This document shows, piece by piece, positions 36,604-45,149 of a DNA stretch of 64,000 bases (within the stretch, counting starts at the first letter, position 1; the number at the start of each line of letters is the position of its first letter). The notes beneath the pieces were generated by a model. That model ran no database searches. It was not told the origin of the DNA and saw nothing but the letters and a program-made list of their open reading frames with translations. The position numbers and the translations under genes were made by a program. Source of the stretch: an uncultured Actinomycetes bacterium (lineage in GTDB: Bacteria; Actinomycetota; Acidimicrobiia; Acidimicrobiales; RAAP-2); NCBI GenBank assembly GCA_903828785.1, contig CAIKNP010000015.1, positions 1 to 64,000 on the forward strand, given 5' to 3'.

Positions 36604-37638
36604 CTAGTTGGACGACGAAAGTACTTCGGCGGCGGTGAATTCTCGATCTCCAATGGAGTCAAACGATGACGCCACCGGCGCCCCCAGCGCCACGTCCAAC
36701 ACTGAACCTAGAACCCTCAACACTTCGCGTAACTCGGGAGGTGGTGGAAAATACTCGTCCTCAACGACGTCTCTGTATTCCTCCACCCCTTCGCTAGGGT
36801 TGAGAAAAGCCAGAACTTCAGCTACCAGTGACTCTGGCGCCGATGCTCCTGCGGTAACGGCCACCACGCCTTCGAGGTTTGAGGGCAACTCCTCAACCCC
36901 GTTCACTCGCAACACGAGGGGGCAGCCGGCATTTTTGGCAACTTTCGTTAAGGCCACGGTGTTGGAGGAATTTGCCGATCCGATGACAATGACCACGTCA
37001 GCTCGGTGGGCAATTGCTCGGAGAGCTCCCTGACGGTTGGTCGTGGCGAAACAAAGGTCGGAGCGCGCTGGCATCCATAGTTCAGGGAAAACTTCTTCGG
37101 CGTGTTCACGCAAACCACTCCACTCGTCCATGCTCAAAGTGGTTTGCGAGAGTAGCGCGAAGGGTCCGGAGGCACCTACGAGCGCATCAATATCGGAGGT
37201 CGACTGGATCAAGTGCACCGACTCCGGGGCCACCGCCATTGTGCCGACGGCCTCTTCGTGGCCTTCGTGACCCACGTACAGGACCGTGTAGCCCTTTCGA
37301 GCGCGCACTTTGAGCTCGTGGTGCACTTTCGTCACGAGCGGGCACACCGCATCAATGACCGTGCCTCCGCCCCTTTGGGCCGCCGCGATGACTTCGGGCG
37401 GCGATCCGTGCGCACTCAGCATGATGGGAAAGCCCGCTGGAACCTCGGCTACGTCGTCGACGAAGACGACGCCCAGGCCCTCGAAATGACTGACAACGAA
37501 CTGATTGTGCACAATTTCGTGGTAGCAGTACACCGGGGGAGCGAACACTCGGGTCATCCAGTCCAAGGCCTTAATCGCCTTTTCGACACCCGCGCAAAAA
37601 CCGCGAGGTGAGGCGAGGAGAACCTTTTGCACTGGCAC
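36604..37638 (-). CDS. ispH: 4-hydroxy-3-methylbut-2-enyl diphosphate reductase
   Basis: 344 residues. An iron-sulfur enzyme that makes IPP and DMAPP in the last step of the MEP isoprenoid pathway. The three cluster Cys are Cys15 (RGFCAGVEKA), Cys99 (DAVCPLVTKVH) and Cys196 (SDLCFATTNRQ). The TNRQ and GSANSSNT motifs are also present. The start is GTG at 37638 with TAGGCT exactly six bases upstream, so the mRNA is probably leaderless. It diverges from the PDZ/radical-SAM gene. Confidence 0.96.
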   Translation of the reverse strand: MPVQKVLLASPRGFCAGVEKAIKALDWMTRVFAPPVYCYHEIVHNQFVVSHFEGLGVVFVDDVAEVPAGFPIMLSAHGSPPEVIAAAQRGGGTVIDAVCPLVTKVHHELKVRARKGYTVLYVGHEGHEEAVGTMAVAPESVHLIQSTSDIDALVGASGPFALLSQTTLSMDEWSGLREHAEEVFPELWMPARSDLCFATTNRQGALRAIAHRADVVIVIGSANSSNTVALTKVAKNAGCPLVLRVNGVEELPSNLEGVVAVTAGASAPESLVAEVLAFLNPSEGVEEYRDVVEDEYFPPPPELREVLRVLGSVLDVALGAPVASSFDSIGDREFTAAEVLSSSN

Positions 37639-37644
37639 ACCGCC

Positions 37645-37650
37645 AGCCTA
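37645..37650 (-). promoter_or_regulatory. -10 box, leaderless promoter of ispH
   Basis: TAGGCT on the minus strand, followed by six bases and the GTG at 37638. Confidence 0.55.
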
Positions 37651-37674
37651 GTTTCCCCACTGCGCTAATGCCTC

Positions 37675-37680
37675 TAGGCT
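37675..37680 (+). promoter_or_regulatory. -10 box, leaderless promoter of the PDZ/radical-SAM gene and der
   Basis: TAGGCT followed by six bases and GTG at 37687. It mirrors the ispH box 24 bases away, giving a symmetric divergent promoter pair. Confidence 0.55.
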
Positions 37681-37686
37681 AGAGAG

Positions 37687-39063
37687 GTGTCGGGTGCTCG
37701 TATTTCTGCAATTTCGCCGTCGTCGCCCGCTGCGCAGTGCGACATCGCGATAGGTGACGTCCTCGTTTCAGTAAATGGGCGCCAGCCGACAGACATCATT
37801 GAGTACCAACAACTCATCGACGGCCCCGAAGTTATCTTGTTACTACAGCGAGACGGCGAGGCGCTCAAGCGCCGAGTTCGCATTGTGAAGGACGCGGGAC
37901 AGCCGCTCGGTCTCTCTATTGATTCGGCAGTTTTTGACCGAATTCGAACCTGCGATAACCACTGTTCTTTCTGCTTTATTTACCAACTCCCCAAGGGAAT
38001 GCGTCGGTCGCTCTACGTTAAGGATGACGACTTTCGCTTGTCATTTCTTTACGGCAACTACACCACGCTGACGCGTTTCACCGAGTTTGACCTCGAACGA
38101 GTTATCGAGGAGAAACTCAGCCCCCTCTACGTTTCCATCCACAGCACGAATCCCGAATTACGCGCCGACATGCTCCGCAATCCCCGGGGGGCAACCAGCC
38201 TACGCTGGCTGCGCGAGCTCTTGAAGGCTGGAGTCGAGGTGCACGCGCAGTTGGTGGTCTGCCCCGGTGTGAACGACGGTGACGAACTTGAACGAACGCT
38301 CATCGACGCTCTATCCCTGTATCCCGAATTGACCTCGGTGGCACTGGTTCCCGTTGGCGTCTCGGCCTTCTCTCTCGAAAGCAGCATGCGCTCCCACGAA
38401 GTCGAAGAAGCGCTGGTGGTCGTGGCACTCGCCGAACGCTTCCAGCAGCTCTCCTCGGATCTGCTCGGTCGGGTGTCGGTCTTCGCATCGGACGAGTTCT
38501 ACCTCGTGGCGGGACTGACGCCACCTTCGGCCACGAAGTTTGACAGTCTGGACCAGGCCGAAAACGGCATCGGACTGGTCGCCGCCTTCGTCGAGAGTTT
38601 CACCGGAGCTCGCGACATGGAGAAATTAGGCACTGGCTTCTTTCAATCCGTTGATGGCGCACCAGCGTGGGGTTATCGAGCTGAACACGGTGGGAGGGAA
38701 GATCTTGATCGTGGCGACGCGGTTGTGATCATTACGGGAGAATACGCTCAGCCCATTTTGCGAGGTTTGTTGGATGACGCCGGATTCACCGACGTTGAGG
38801 TCATCGCCGTCCCCAACGACTATTTCGGTGGGAATATCAAAGTCGCCGGGCTCATCACGGGTGTCGATCTCGCCAAAACGCTCCAAGGTATCCCGGAGAG
38901 TACCGTCTGTCTCATCCCGGATGTCTGTCTATCCGAAGGACGCTTCCTCGATGGCTTGACGCTGGACGATCTGCCACGACCCGTGACTACCGTTCGTACG
39001 ACGGGCCAGGATCTTCGCACCACCCTTGAGCGCTCGCGCCACGAACGATTGGTTAGATCATGA
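37687..39063 (+). CDS. DUF512 protein: PDZ domain plus radical-SAM-like domain
   Basis: 458 residues. An N-terminal PDZ-like domain (residues 1-65, ISPSSPAAQCDIAIGDVLVSVNG) precedes a radical-SAM-like core with Cys89, Cys93 and Cys96 (CDNHCSFC) and the family segment FIYQLPKGMRRSLYVKDDDFRLSFLYGN. The C-terminal DUF512 region spans about 230-430. The family is conserved in Gram-positives and often lies beside der, but its reaction is unknown. It overlaps der by 4 nt, which suggests a link with ribosome assembly or RNA modification; that is inference. Confidence 0.9.
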   Translation: MSGARISAISPSSPAAQCDIAIGDVLVSVNGRQPTDIIEYQQLIDGPEVILLLQRDGEALKRRVRIVKDAGQPLGLSIDSAVFDRIRTCDNHCSFCFIYQLPKGMRRSLYVKDDDFRLSFLYGNYTTLTRFTEFDLERVIEEKLSPLYVSIHSTNPELRADMLRNPRGATSLRWLRELLKAGVEVHAQLVVCPGVNDGDELERTLIDALSLYPELTSVALVPVGVSAFSLESSMRSHEVEEALVVVALAERFQQLSSDLLGRVSVFASDEFYLVAGLTPPSATKFDSLDQAENGIGLVAAFVESFTGARDMEKLGTGFFQSVDGAPAWGYRAEHGGREDLDRGDAVVIITGEYAQPILRGLLDDAGFTDVEVIAVPNDYFGGNIKVAGLITGVDLAKTLQGIPESTVCLIPDVCLSEGRFLDGLTLDDLPRPVTTVRTTGQDLRTTLERSRHERLVRS

Positions 39064-40355
39064 AAAAGCCCCAGGTTGTCATTGTCGGCCGCCCCAACGT
39101 AGGGAAGAGTTCATTAGTCAATCGGCTGGCCGCCAAGCGCATCGCGGTTGTCGAAGAACACCGCGGCGTCACCCGAGACCGTAAGGCCGTCGAGGTGGAG
39201 TGGACCGGCACCACCTTTGACGTGGTCGATACTGGTGGCTGGTTGGAATCAGGCAGCGAGCTCGAATCTAAGGTGTCCAAGCAAGCCGATCTGGCACTCT
39301 CCGAAGCTGATCTCGTCTTGCTCGTGGTCGATGTACTCACCGGCCTGGTTGATGAAGACACGCACGCAGCCCGGTGGGCCCTGCGCAGTGGTCGACCAGT
39401 AATGCTGGTGGTCAATAAAGTTGACGACACCTTGCACGAAGCTAGTTCGTGGGAATTTCTTTCCCTCGGGGCCGGCGAGCCGCATTGCATTTCCGCCCTC
39501 CACGGTCGCGGTGCGGGCGACCTTCTCGACGCCATCGTCGCCCAGGTCGGCGCCTTGCAACCCAATATGCCCGGGGACGACATGACCGAAGACGGAGCGC
39601 TTCGCGTTGCTCTGGTCGGACGACCCAATGTTGGCAAATCAACCCTGTTTAATCAACTCATTGGTGAAGAACGCTCTGTCGTGCACGACATGCCCGGCAC
39701 AACGCGTGACGCCATTGACACGCTGATTGAGACGGAGCAAGGGTTGATTCGTTTTATCGACACTGCGGGTATGCGCCGTCGAGCGAAGACGGAAGCGGGA
39801 CTCGAAACCTACGCAGTCCTACGAAGTCTTGATGCGCTGGATCGAGCGGACATCGCAATTTTGGTCATTGACGCCACGGTGGGCGCAACGGGTCAGGATC
39901 AGCGTTTGGCGGAACGAATTTCGGCCGCCGGCTGCCCTTCCCTCGTCGTGTTGAACAAGTGGGAGCTCGTTCCAGTGGAAGGTCGAGACTCAGTCTTGGC
40001 TGGCGTGGGCGAGAAACTGGCTTTCTTGGGTGACGCTCCCGTCATAAAGACAACCGCCACTTCGGGGAAGGGAGTCCACAAGATTCTGCCAGCGCTGTCC
40101 ATTGCGGCTGAGGATTACGTCAAACGAGTCCCCACTGGATCACTCAATCGAGCTATCCGCGACCTACAGATGAAACAGCCTGCTCCAACTGGCAAGATTC
40201 GCTACGCCGTGCAAGGGGCTTCGGAGCCGCCAACCTTCACTCTTTTCGTCTCTGGTCGCTTGCCCACTACCTACCTTCGCTACGTCGAGCGTTCGTTGCG
40301 GGAACGTTTCGAATTGGGTTCGACGCCAATCAGAGTTCGGGTGCGAACCGAATAG
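39060..40355 (+). CDS. der: ribosome-assembly GTPase Der (EngA)
   Basis: 431 residues with tandem GTPase domains: G1 motifs GRPNVGKSS (near 9-17) and GRPNVGKST (near 187-195), G3 motifs DTGG and DTAG, G4 motifs NKVD and NKW. The C-terminal KH-like domain (about 355-431) ends in RVRVRTE. Der matures the 50S subunit. It overlaps the DUF512 gene by 4 nt and shares a TAGTG junction with the following 61-residue gene. Confidence 0.96.
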   Translation: MKKPQVVIVGRPNVGKSSLVNRLAAKRIAVVEEHRGVTRDRKAVEVEWTGTTFDVVDTGGWLESGSELESKVSKQADLALSEADLVLLVVDVLTGLVDEDTHAARWALRSGRPVMLVVNKVDDTLHEASSWEFLSLGAGEPHCISALHGRGAGDLLDAIVAQVGALQPNMPGDDMTEDGALRVALVGRPNVGKSTLFNQLIGEERSVVHDMPGTTRDAIDTLIETEQGLIRFIDTAGMRRRAKTEAGLETYAVLRSLDALDRADIAILVIDATVGATGQDQRLAERISAAGCPSLVVLNKWELVPVEGRDSVLAGVGEKLAFLGDAPVIKTTATSGKGVHKILPALSIAAEDYVKRVPTGSLNRAIRDLQMKQPAPTGKIRYAVQGASEPPTFTLFVSGRLPTTYLRYVERSLRERFELGSTPIRVRVRTE

Positions 40356-40540
40356 TGGCGAATTGGTGCGAACATTGTGACCGTCCCGTCGAAGGAGAGG
40401 TTTGCGAAGTGTGCAATCAAGCCATTGTCGCCCCAACGCGCGAAGCCTTACCCTGGCGCTGGCGCTTCTTTATCTTCGCCTCAGTGATTTATCTTATTTA
40501 CCGCTTGTACCAAGTGGCAACGTGGTTATTGCGTAAATAG
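40355..40540 (+). CDS. small zinc-ribbon membrane protein
   Basis: 61 residues. An N-terminal CxxC pair (CEHC, then CEVC) at residues 5-20 can form a treble-clef or rubredoxin-like zinc knuckle, and one membrane helix follows (about 36-58, RFFIFASVIYLIYRLY). GTG start overlapping the der stop as TAGTG. I do not know a function. Its coupling to der suggests co-expression with the ribosome-assembly GTPase. Confidence 0.75.
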   Translation: MANWCEHCDRPVEGEVCEVCNQAIVAPTREALPWRWRFFIFASVIYLIYRLYQVATWLLRK

Positions 40541-40580
40541 TTATTCGTCGTCGAAGGCAAGCCCTACTGCTTCTTTCAGC

Positions 40581-41603
40581 TCACGAGTTGCTTGCCGCCA
40601 CGGCTCGGTCAAGTACATCGCTGGCCCGACCGCTCACCACCGCTTCGCTGGCGAGTTCGAACCCTTCTGACAAAGAATTCGCGCGGTTAGCCGCCACGAG
40701 GGCGAGGCCCGCGTTCGCGCAAACGACGTCAAAAACGGCTCCGCGCTCTCCCGCAAGAAAGCGACGGAAGACATCGAGGTTGTGAGTCAAATCCCCACCC
40801 CGCATTGCATCAGCGTCGTAGCGAAGACCTAGTTCCGTGCTCGCGTCGATACTGGTCTCCTCGACCCCCTCAGGCGTGACGATTCGAAGACTGCTGGGAC
40901 CACTGAGGCTGAGTTCGTCCAGTCCGTCATCCCCACGAACCATCACGACCCGCTGAACTCCTCGAGCCAGAAGCACCTGGGCCATAGGAGTGAGTAACTT
41001 CAATTGCGCCACACCAATGAGCGCGTGTTGAACGCGGGCCGGATTGGCCAATGGACCAAGCACGTTGAAAATGGTTCGAAATCCCAGCTGGCGTCGAATG
41101 GGCGCCAGGGTACCCAGATTGGGGTGAAACGCGGGGGCGTAGTAAAAGCCGAAGCCCGACGACTCAATGGAGGCTCGCACCGTTGCGGCATCCAGGACGA
41201 GTCGAATCCCTAGGGCTTCGAGCACATCCGCGCTGCCCACTGAGGAAGTGGCCGAACGATTCCCGTGTTTGGCAACGGGGACGCCTGCTCCGGCCACGGC
41301 GAAGGCAGCCATCGACGAGACATTGACCGAGTGCAACTGGTCGCCTCCAGTGCCGACGACGTCAACGCAATTGGCGGGGGCGTCGGCCGGCAGGGCGCGT
41401 GACATCATCGCGTCGACGAAGCCGGCCATCTCATCAACCGACTCACCCTTGGTAGTGAGTGCCGTCAGGAAGGTGGCAATCTGCACGGCTTCGATTTGGC
41501 CATCGAGCACCATTTCCAGTCCAGTCCGCGCCTCGTCACGAGTCAGACTCTTACCCCGCACCAGCGGCGCGATGTATTCTCGAGAAAATTCAGCAGTCAC
41601 CAT
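40581..41603 (-). CDS. trpD: anthranilate phosphoribosyltransferase
   Basis: About 340 residues. It attaches phosphoribosyl from PRPP to anthranilate. Motifs: VVGTGGDQLHSVNVSS near 79-94, KHGNRSATSSVGSADVLE near 106-123, and NVLGPLANPA near 180. The frame continues upstream, but the ATG at 41603 (or GTG 41600) has GGAG just before it and gives a normal TrpD N-terminus; TACACT at 41631-41636 (minus) is a likely -10 box. It is divergent from trpCFBA, an unusual arrangement. Confidence 0.94.
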   Translation of the reverse strand: MVTAEFSREYIAPLVRGKSLTRDEARTGLEMVLDGQIEAVQIATFLTALTTKGESVDEMAGFVDAMMSRALPADAPANCVDVVGTGGDQLHSVNVSSMAAFAVAGAGVPVAKHGNRSATSSVGSADVLEALGIRLVLDAATVRASIESSGFGFYYAPAFHPNLGTLAPIRRQLGFRTIFNVLGPLANPARVQHALIGVAQLKLLTPMAQVLLARGVQRVVMVRGDDGLDELSLSGPSSLRIVTPEGVEETSIDASTELGLRYDADAMRGGDLTHNLDVFRRFLAGERGAVFDVVCANAGLALVAANRANSLSEGFELASEAVVSGRASDVLDRAVAASNS

Positions 41604-41630
41604 CACTCCGTTCGGCGCAGGGTCTTTCAC

Positions 41631-41636
41631 AGTGTA
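41631..41636 (-). promoter_or_regulatory. candidate -10 box of trpD
   Basis: TACACT on the minus strand. The transcript would start about 20 nt before the ATG and include the GGAG ribosome binding site. Confidence 0.4.
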
Positions 41637-41657
41637 GGGAAGTAATCCCGTCGATAC

Positions 41658-41663
41658 TAAGGT
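41658..41663 (+). promoter_or_regulatory. -10 box, leaderless promoter of trpCFBA
   Basis: TAAGGT followed by six bases and the trpC GTG at 41670. A leaderless mRNA leaves no room for a trp attenuator or leader peptide. Confidence 0.55.
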
Positions 41664-41669
41664 TTTTCC

Positions 41670-42467
41670 GTGACCAGTACCTATCTTGATGCCATTGGCG
41701 ATTGGCATCGACAGCGGGCCGCCCGCGATGAGCGTCAGTGGCGTGAGCGCGTCGCCCCCTCCTACGGAGGCCCATCCTTTCGATCCGCCCTACGAGCCAA
41801 CGACGCCTTCGTTGCCGTCATCGCTGAAATCAAGCGCCGCAGTCCCTCGAAGGGCTGGCTGAACGAAAACTTGGACGCGCTGGCCCTGGCGGACGTGTAC
41901 CAAACTGCCGGAGCATCAGCTTTGTCAGTGCTTACTGACCGCGAGCACTTCGGCGCGCGCGCAGAGGACCTCTCTTCCGTCGCCCAGCAGGTCACCATCC
42001 CCTGCCTGCGAAAAGATTTCACGGTGAGCGAGAATGACGTTCTCGACGCGAGAGAAATGGGCGCGGCCGCCGTGCTCCTCATCGTGGCCCTGTTGAGCGA
42101 CAGCGAGCTTCATCGTTACCGGGAACTCGCTGAATCGGTCTCCATGGATGCATTGGTGGAGGTTCACAGCGAAGAGGAGGCGCGACGTGCGCTCGACGCA
42201 GGGGCCACCGTCATTGGAGTGAATCAGCGCAATCTCCATACCTTCGTCGTTGATCCCACCCACGCCGCCTCGGTCATTGCTTCCTTGCCACTTTCAGTGA
42301 TGCGCGTTGCGGAATCGGGCTTGCGCACGTCCCACGACGTCCGGGTGGCCGGTGACGCTGGCTTCGACGCAGTCTTGGTTGGCGAGTCTTTTGTGACGAG
42401 TTCCTCGATTCAACAGGTCGTGCACGAGTTCTCCAGCGTCCCTCGAAGCCTCGACTTCCAGCGATGA
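41670..42467 (+). CDS. trpC: indole-3-glycerol phosphate synthase
   Basis: 265 residues, a (beta/alpha)8 barrel. Active-site segments: AEIKRRSPSKGW (catalytic Lys near 52-54), CLRKDF (Lys near 111), VEVHSEEEA (Glu), GVNQRNL (Asn), and AESGLRT. It closes the indole ring from CdRP. The start is GTG at 41670 with TAAGGT six bases upstream. It is first of trpC-trpF-trpB-trpA, all overlapping by 4 nt. Confidence 0.95.
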   Translation: MTSTYLDAIGDWHRQRAARDERQWRERVAPSYGGPSFRSALRANDAFVAVIAEIKRRSPSKGWLNENLDALALADVYQTAGASALSVLTDREHFGARAEDLSSVAQQVTIPCLRKDFTVSENDVLDAREMGAAAVLLIVALLSDSELHRYRELAESVSMDALVEVHSEEEARRALDAGATVIGVNQRNLHTFVVDPTHAASVIASLPLSVMRVAESGLRTSHDVRVAGDAGFDAVLVGESFVTSSSIQQVVHEFSSVPRSLDFQR

Positions 42468-43099
42468 CCCTCATGCCTTCGTTCGTCAAAGTCTGTGGGG
42501 TCACCTCAGTAGCCGACGCCTCCATGGTCGCACGCAGCGGAGCGGACGCACTGGGGCTCATCTTTGCACCCGAGTCACGTCGGCTGGTGGGCCACGATAT
42601 CGCCAGGCAAATCATCGTCGAGTGCGGAGCAGCGCTGCACTGCGTCGGAGTATTTCGTCATCAGTCTGAAGATGACATTTTGTCGACGGTGGCCAGTTTG
42701 CACTTGTCCTGGGTGCAATTACACGACGCACCATCAAGGGAACTGCTCCAAGACCTGCGGGCGGCTGGTGTCACCTTCGTCATTCGCGCTCTTGCCTACG
42801 ATGACGCCACCACGCTGGACGACGAATTCTTTGACGCCATTTTGCTCGACGCGCCACAGCCCGGCAGTGGCGCCCTCGTTGCGTGGGGCGACACCCTCCC
42901 ACGAAGCTGGTCACGCCCAGTCATTATTGCGGGGGGGCTTAATGACTCGAACGTCGCCGAGCTGGTTTACACGCTTTCACCCTGGGGCGTAGACGGCGCG
43001 AGTGGAACAGAAAAGTCTCCCGGGGTCAAAGACGGTGAAAAAGTCGCTAGTTTCGTACGCAATGCCAGAGTTGCTCTGGAAGGGAAAGAGGACTCGTGA
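42464..43099 (+). CDS. trpF: phosphoribosylanthranilate isomerase
   Basis: 211 residues. It performs the Amadori rearrangement of PRA to CdRP. The general base Cys is in FVKVCGVT near residue 11, the general acid Asp in ILLDAPQPG near 130, and the phosphate loop is AGGLNDSN with [19 protein letters not shown] overlapping trpC as ATGA. Actinobacteria such as Mycobacterium and Streptomyces often use PriA for this step; the dedicated TrpF here fits lineages outside those. Confidence 0.93.
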   Translation: MTLMPSFVKVCGVTSVADASMVARSGADALGLIFAPESRRLVGHDIARQIIVECGAALHCVGVFRHQSEDDILSTVASLHLSWVQLHDAPSRELLQDLRAAGVTFVIRALAYDDATTLDDEFFDAILLDAPQPGSGALVAWGDTLPRSWSRPVIIAGGLNDSNVAELVYTLSPWGVDGASGTEKSPGVKDGEKVASFVRNARVALEGKEDS

Positions 43100-44277
43100 G
43101 TCTCGCAATGCATATGCAACAACCCGACGAAAGTGGTCGTTTCGGCGACTTCGGGGGACGCTTTGTCCCCGAAGCTCTCATGCCGGCGTGCCTTGAGCTC
43201 GAAGCCGCCTTCAAGGAGGCCTGGAGTGATCCGGCCTTCGTTGGGGAGTTTCGCCATGTTCTCGCCGAATTCGGGGGGCGACCAACGCCAATCACTCACC
43301 TCAGTCGGCTTTCCGACAAACTCGGTGTGCGCATCTTCGCTAAGCGCGAAGACCTCGCCCACACCGGCTCGCACAAAATCAACAACGTGGTTGGTCAAAC
43401 GCTACTCACCAAGCGCATGGGCAAGACGAGGGTCATCGCCGAAACGGGCGCGGGCCAACACGGTGTCGCTACCGCTACTGCGGCCGCCCGCTTAGGACTT
43501 GGTTGCACCGTCTACATGGGTGAGCTTGATACACAGCGCCAAGAGCTGAATATGTTTCGAATGGAATTACTTGGGGCGCGGGTCGTTCCGGTCACTTCGG
43601 GGAGTCGAACTCTCAAGGATGCGGTGAATGAAGCCATGCGCGAATGGGTGACGTGCGTGGAGGATACCCACTACTGCCTCGGAAGTGTTATGGGTCCGCA
43701 CCCCTTTCCGTGGATGGTTCGAGAGTTCCAGAGCATCATTGGTCAAGAGGCGCGCGAACAGATGCTGAGCCGCGGCGAAGGTGTGCCCGACATGGTTGTC
43801 GCCTGCGTGGGTGGTGGCTCCAACGCCGCCGGTATCTTTGCGGGTTTCGCCAATACCACGAGTCGCCTCATTGGCGCAGAAGCGGCCGGAGGCGCTGCCG
43901 TGGCCAACGGAAGCCCCGGGGTCTTACACGGCATGAAGTCGATGCTTATTCAAAGTGAGTTTGGGCAAATCGAAGAAGCCCACTCAATCTCCGCTGGTCT
44001 GGACTACCCAGGTATTGGTCCCGAACACGCCCACCTAGCAGCCACGGGTCGCGCCGAATACGTGCCCGTCAGTGACGACGAAGTGATCCCCGCCCTCCAA
44101 CTCATGAGTGAATTGGAGGGCATCATCCCAGCACTGGAATCGGCGCACGCCGTGGCGTGGATTATCCGCGAGGCGGGACGGGCCATCCCCAGCGGATCGA
44201 GCGTTCTGCTCAACCTTTCGGGTCGTGGCGACAAGGACGTGGCCCAGGTTCGCGAGATGCTTAAGGGGCAGCAGTGA
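43096..44277 (+). CDS. trpB: tryptophan synthase beta chain
   Basis: 393 residues. A PLP enzyme joining indole and serine. The N-terminus [17 protein letters not shown] is diagnostic of TrpB1. The PLP Lys94 is in HTGSHKINN, the substrate loop [13 protein letters not shown] follows, and the phosphate-binding loop is [13 protein letters not shown] start, overlapping trpF by 4 nt; trpA overlaps its end by 4 nt. It forms the alpha2beta2 complex with TrpA. Confidence 0.97.
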   Translation: MSLAMHMQQPDESGRFGDFGGRFVPEALMPACLELEAAFKEAWSDPAFVGEFRHVLAEFGGRPTPITHLSRLSDKLGVRIFAKREDLAHTGSHKINNVVGQTLLTKRMGKTRVIAETGAGQHGVATATAAARLGLGCTVYMGELDTQRQELNMFRMELLGARVVPVTSGSRTLKDAVNEAMREWVTCVEDTHYCLGSVMGPHPFPWMVREFQSIIGQEAREQMLSRGEGVPDMVVACVGGGSNAAGIFAGFANTTSRLIGAEAAGGAAVANGSPGVLHGMKSMLIQSEFGQIEEAHSISAGLDYPGIGPEHAHLAATGRAEYVPVSDDEVIPALQLMSELEGIIPALESAHAVAWIIREAGRAIPSGSSVLLNLSGRGDKDVAQVREMLKGQQ

Positions 44278-45044
44278 AGTCACTCGAACGCGCACTGCGA
44301 CAAATCCGTGGTGAGGGTCGCAAAGCCCTCGTGCCGTACTTCATGGCGGGCGTAACACCGAATTGGCGTGATTACGTTCACGCAGCAATACAGGGTGGCG
44401 CCGACGCGGTCGAGATTGGATTGCCCTTCTCTGACCCACTGATGGATGGAGTCGTCATTCAAGAAGCAGGTCTGCGCGCTCTCAACGCCGGAACCACTTT
44501 GGCGTCGGTGTGTGCCGAACTCCAGCAAGAATCGTTTTCTGTCCCGCTGGTGGCTATGACCTACTACAACCTTTTTCACTACGACGGACTCGAACGAGCC
44601 GCTGGTCGTCTGCAGCAAGCGGGCATCACCGGCGCCATCGTGCCGGATTTGACACTCGAAGAGTCCACTCATTGGCGTGCCGTCTGCGCCTCTTCCGACG
44701 TGGCGACTATTTTCATGGTGGCCCCGTCAACCACGAGTGACCGATTCGTGCAATTGGCGGCCGCCACCGAAGGCTTCTGCTACGCCGCCGCCCGAATGGC
44801 GGTCACTGGTCGAGCCGCCGGAGCCGGGGACGCCCAGCGTGTCGTTGATTCTGTGCGCGAAGTTTCTGACGTTCCTACCTACGTGGGTATTGGCATTACG
44901 CAGCCCGAACAGGCTCGCGAGTCCTCCGCCTTCAGCGATGGCGTCATCGTGGGTTCCGCGCTCGTCGCACGGGTGCTCGCGGGCGATAGTCCGGTGGAAA
45001 TTGAAGGGCTGATCGCGACCTTTCGAGACGCAATTGACGGTTAG
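44274..45044 (+). CDS. trpA: tryptophan synthase alpha chain
   Basis: 256 residues, a TIM barrel that cleaves indole-3-glycerol phosphate to indole. The catalytic Glu is in [15 protein letters not shown] near 46 and the catalytic Asp in IVPDLTLEE near 123. [12 protein letters not shown] and GVIVGSALV form the phosphate site. GTG start overlapping trpB by 4 nt. It is the last trp gene; trpE and trpG are not in the window. Confidence 0.96.
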   Translation: MKSLERALRQIRGEGRKALVPYFMAGVTPNWRDYVHAAIQGGADAVEIGLPFSDPLMDGVVIQEAGLRALNAGTTLASVCAELQQESFSVPLVAMTYYNLFHYDGLERAAGRLQQAGITGAIVPDLTLEESTHWRAVCASSDVATIFMVAPSTTSDRFVQLAAATEGFCYAAARMAVTGRAAGAGDAQRVVDSVREVSDVPTYVGIGITQPEQARESSAFSDGVIVGSALVARVLAGDSPVEIEGLIATFRDAIDG

Positions 45045-45090
45045 TCATCGAGCAGGAAACTCTTTGCTCAGTTGATCGATCACTTCTTTG

Positions 45091-45096
45091 TATGAT
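45091..45096 (+). promoter_or_regulatory. candidate -10 box of acs
   Basis: TATGAT, about 55 bases before the acs ATG. It is a close match to the consensus; the -35 region is poor. Confidence 0.35.
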
Positions 45097-45149
45097 TGCC
45101 TTCGAAGAGCAGACGTAGTCGCGACGCGCTCGTCGCTGGAGAGGGATCA

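Noticed and set aside
41637-41669. trp attenuator or leader peptide before trpC
   Set aside because: No Trp-codon run or paired stems; the promoter geometry leaves no leader.
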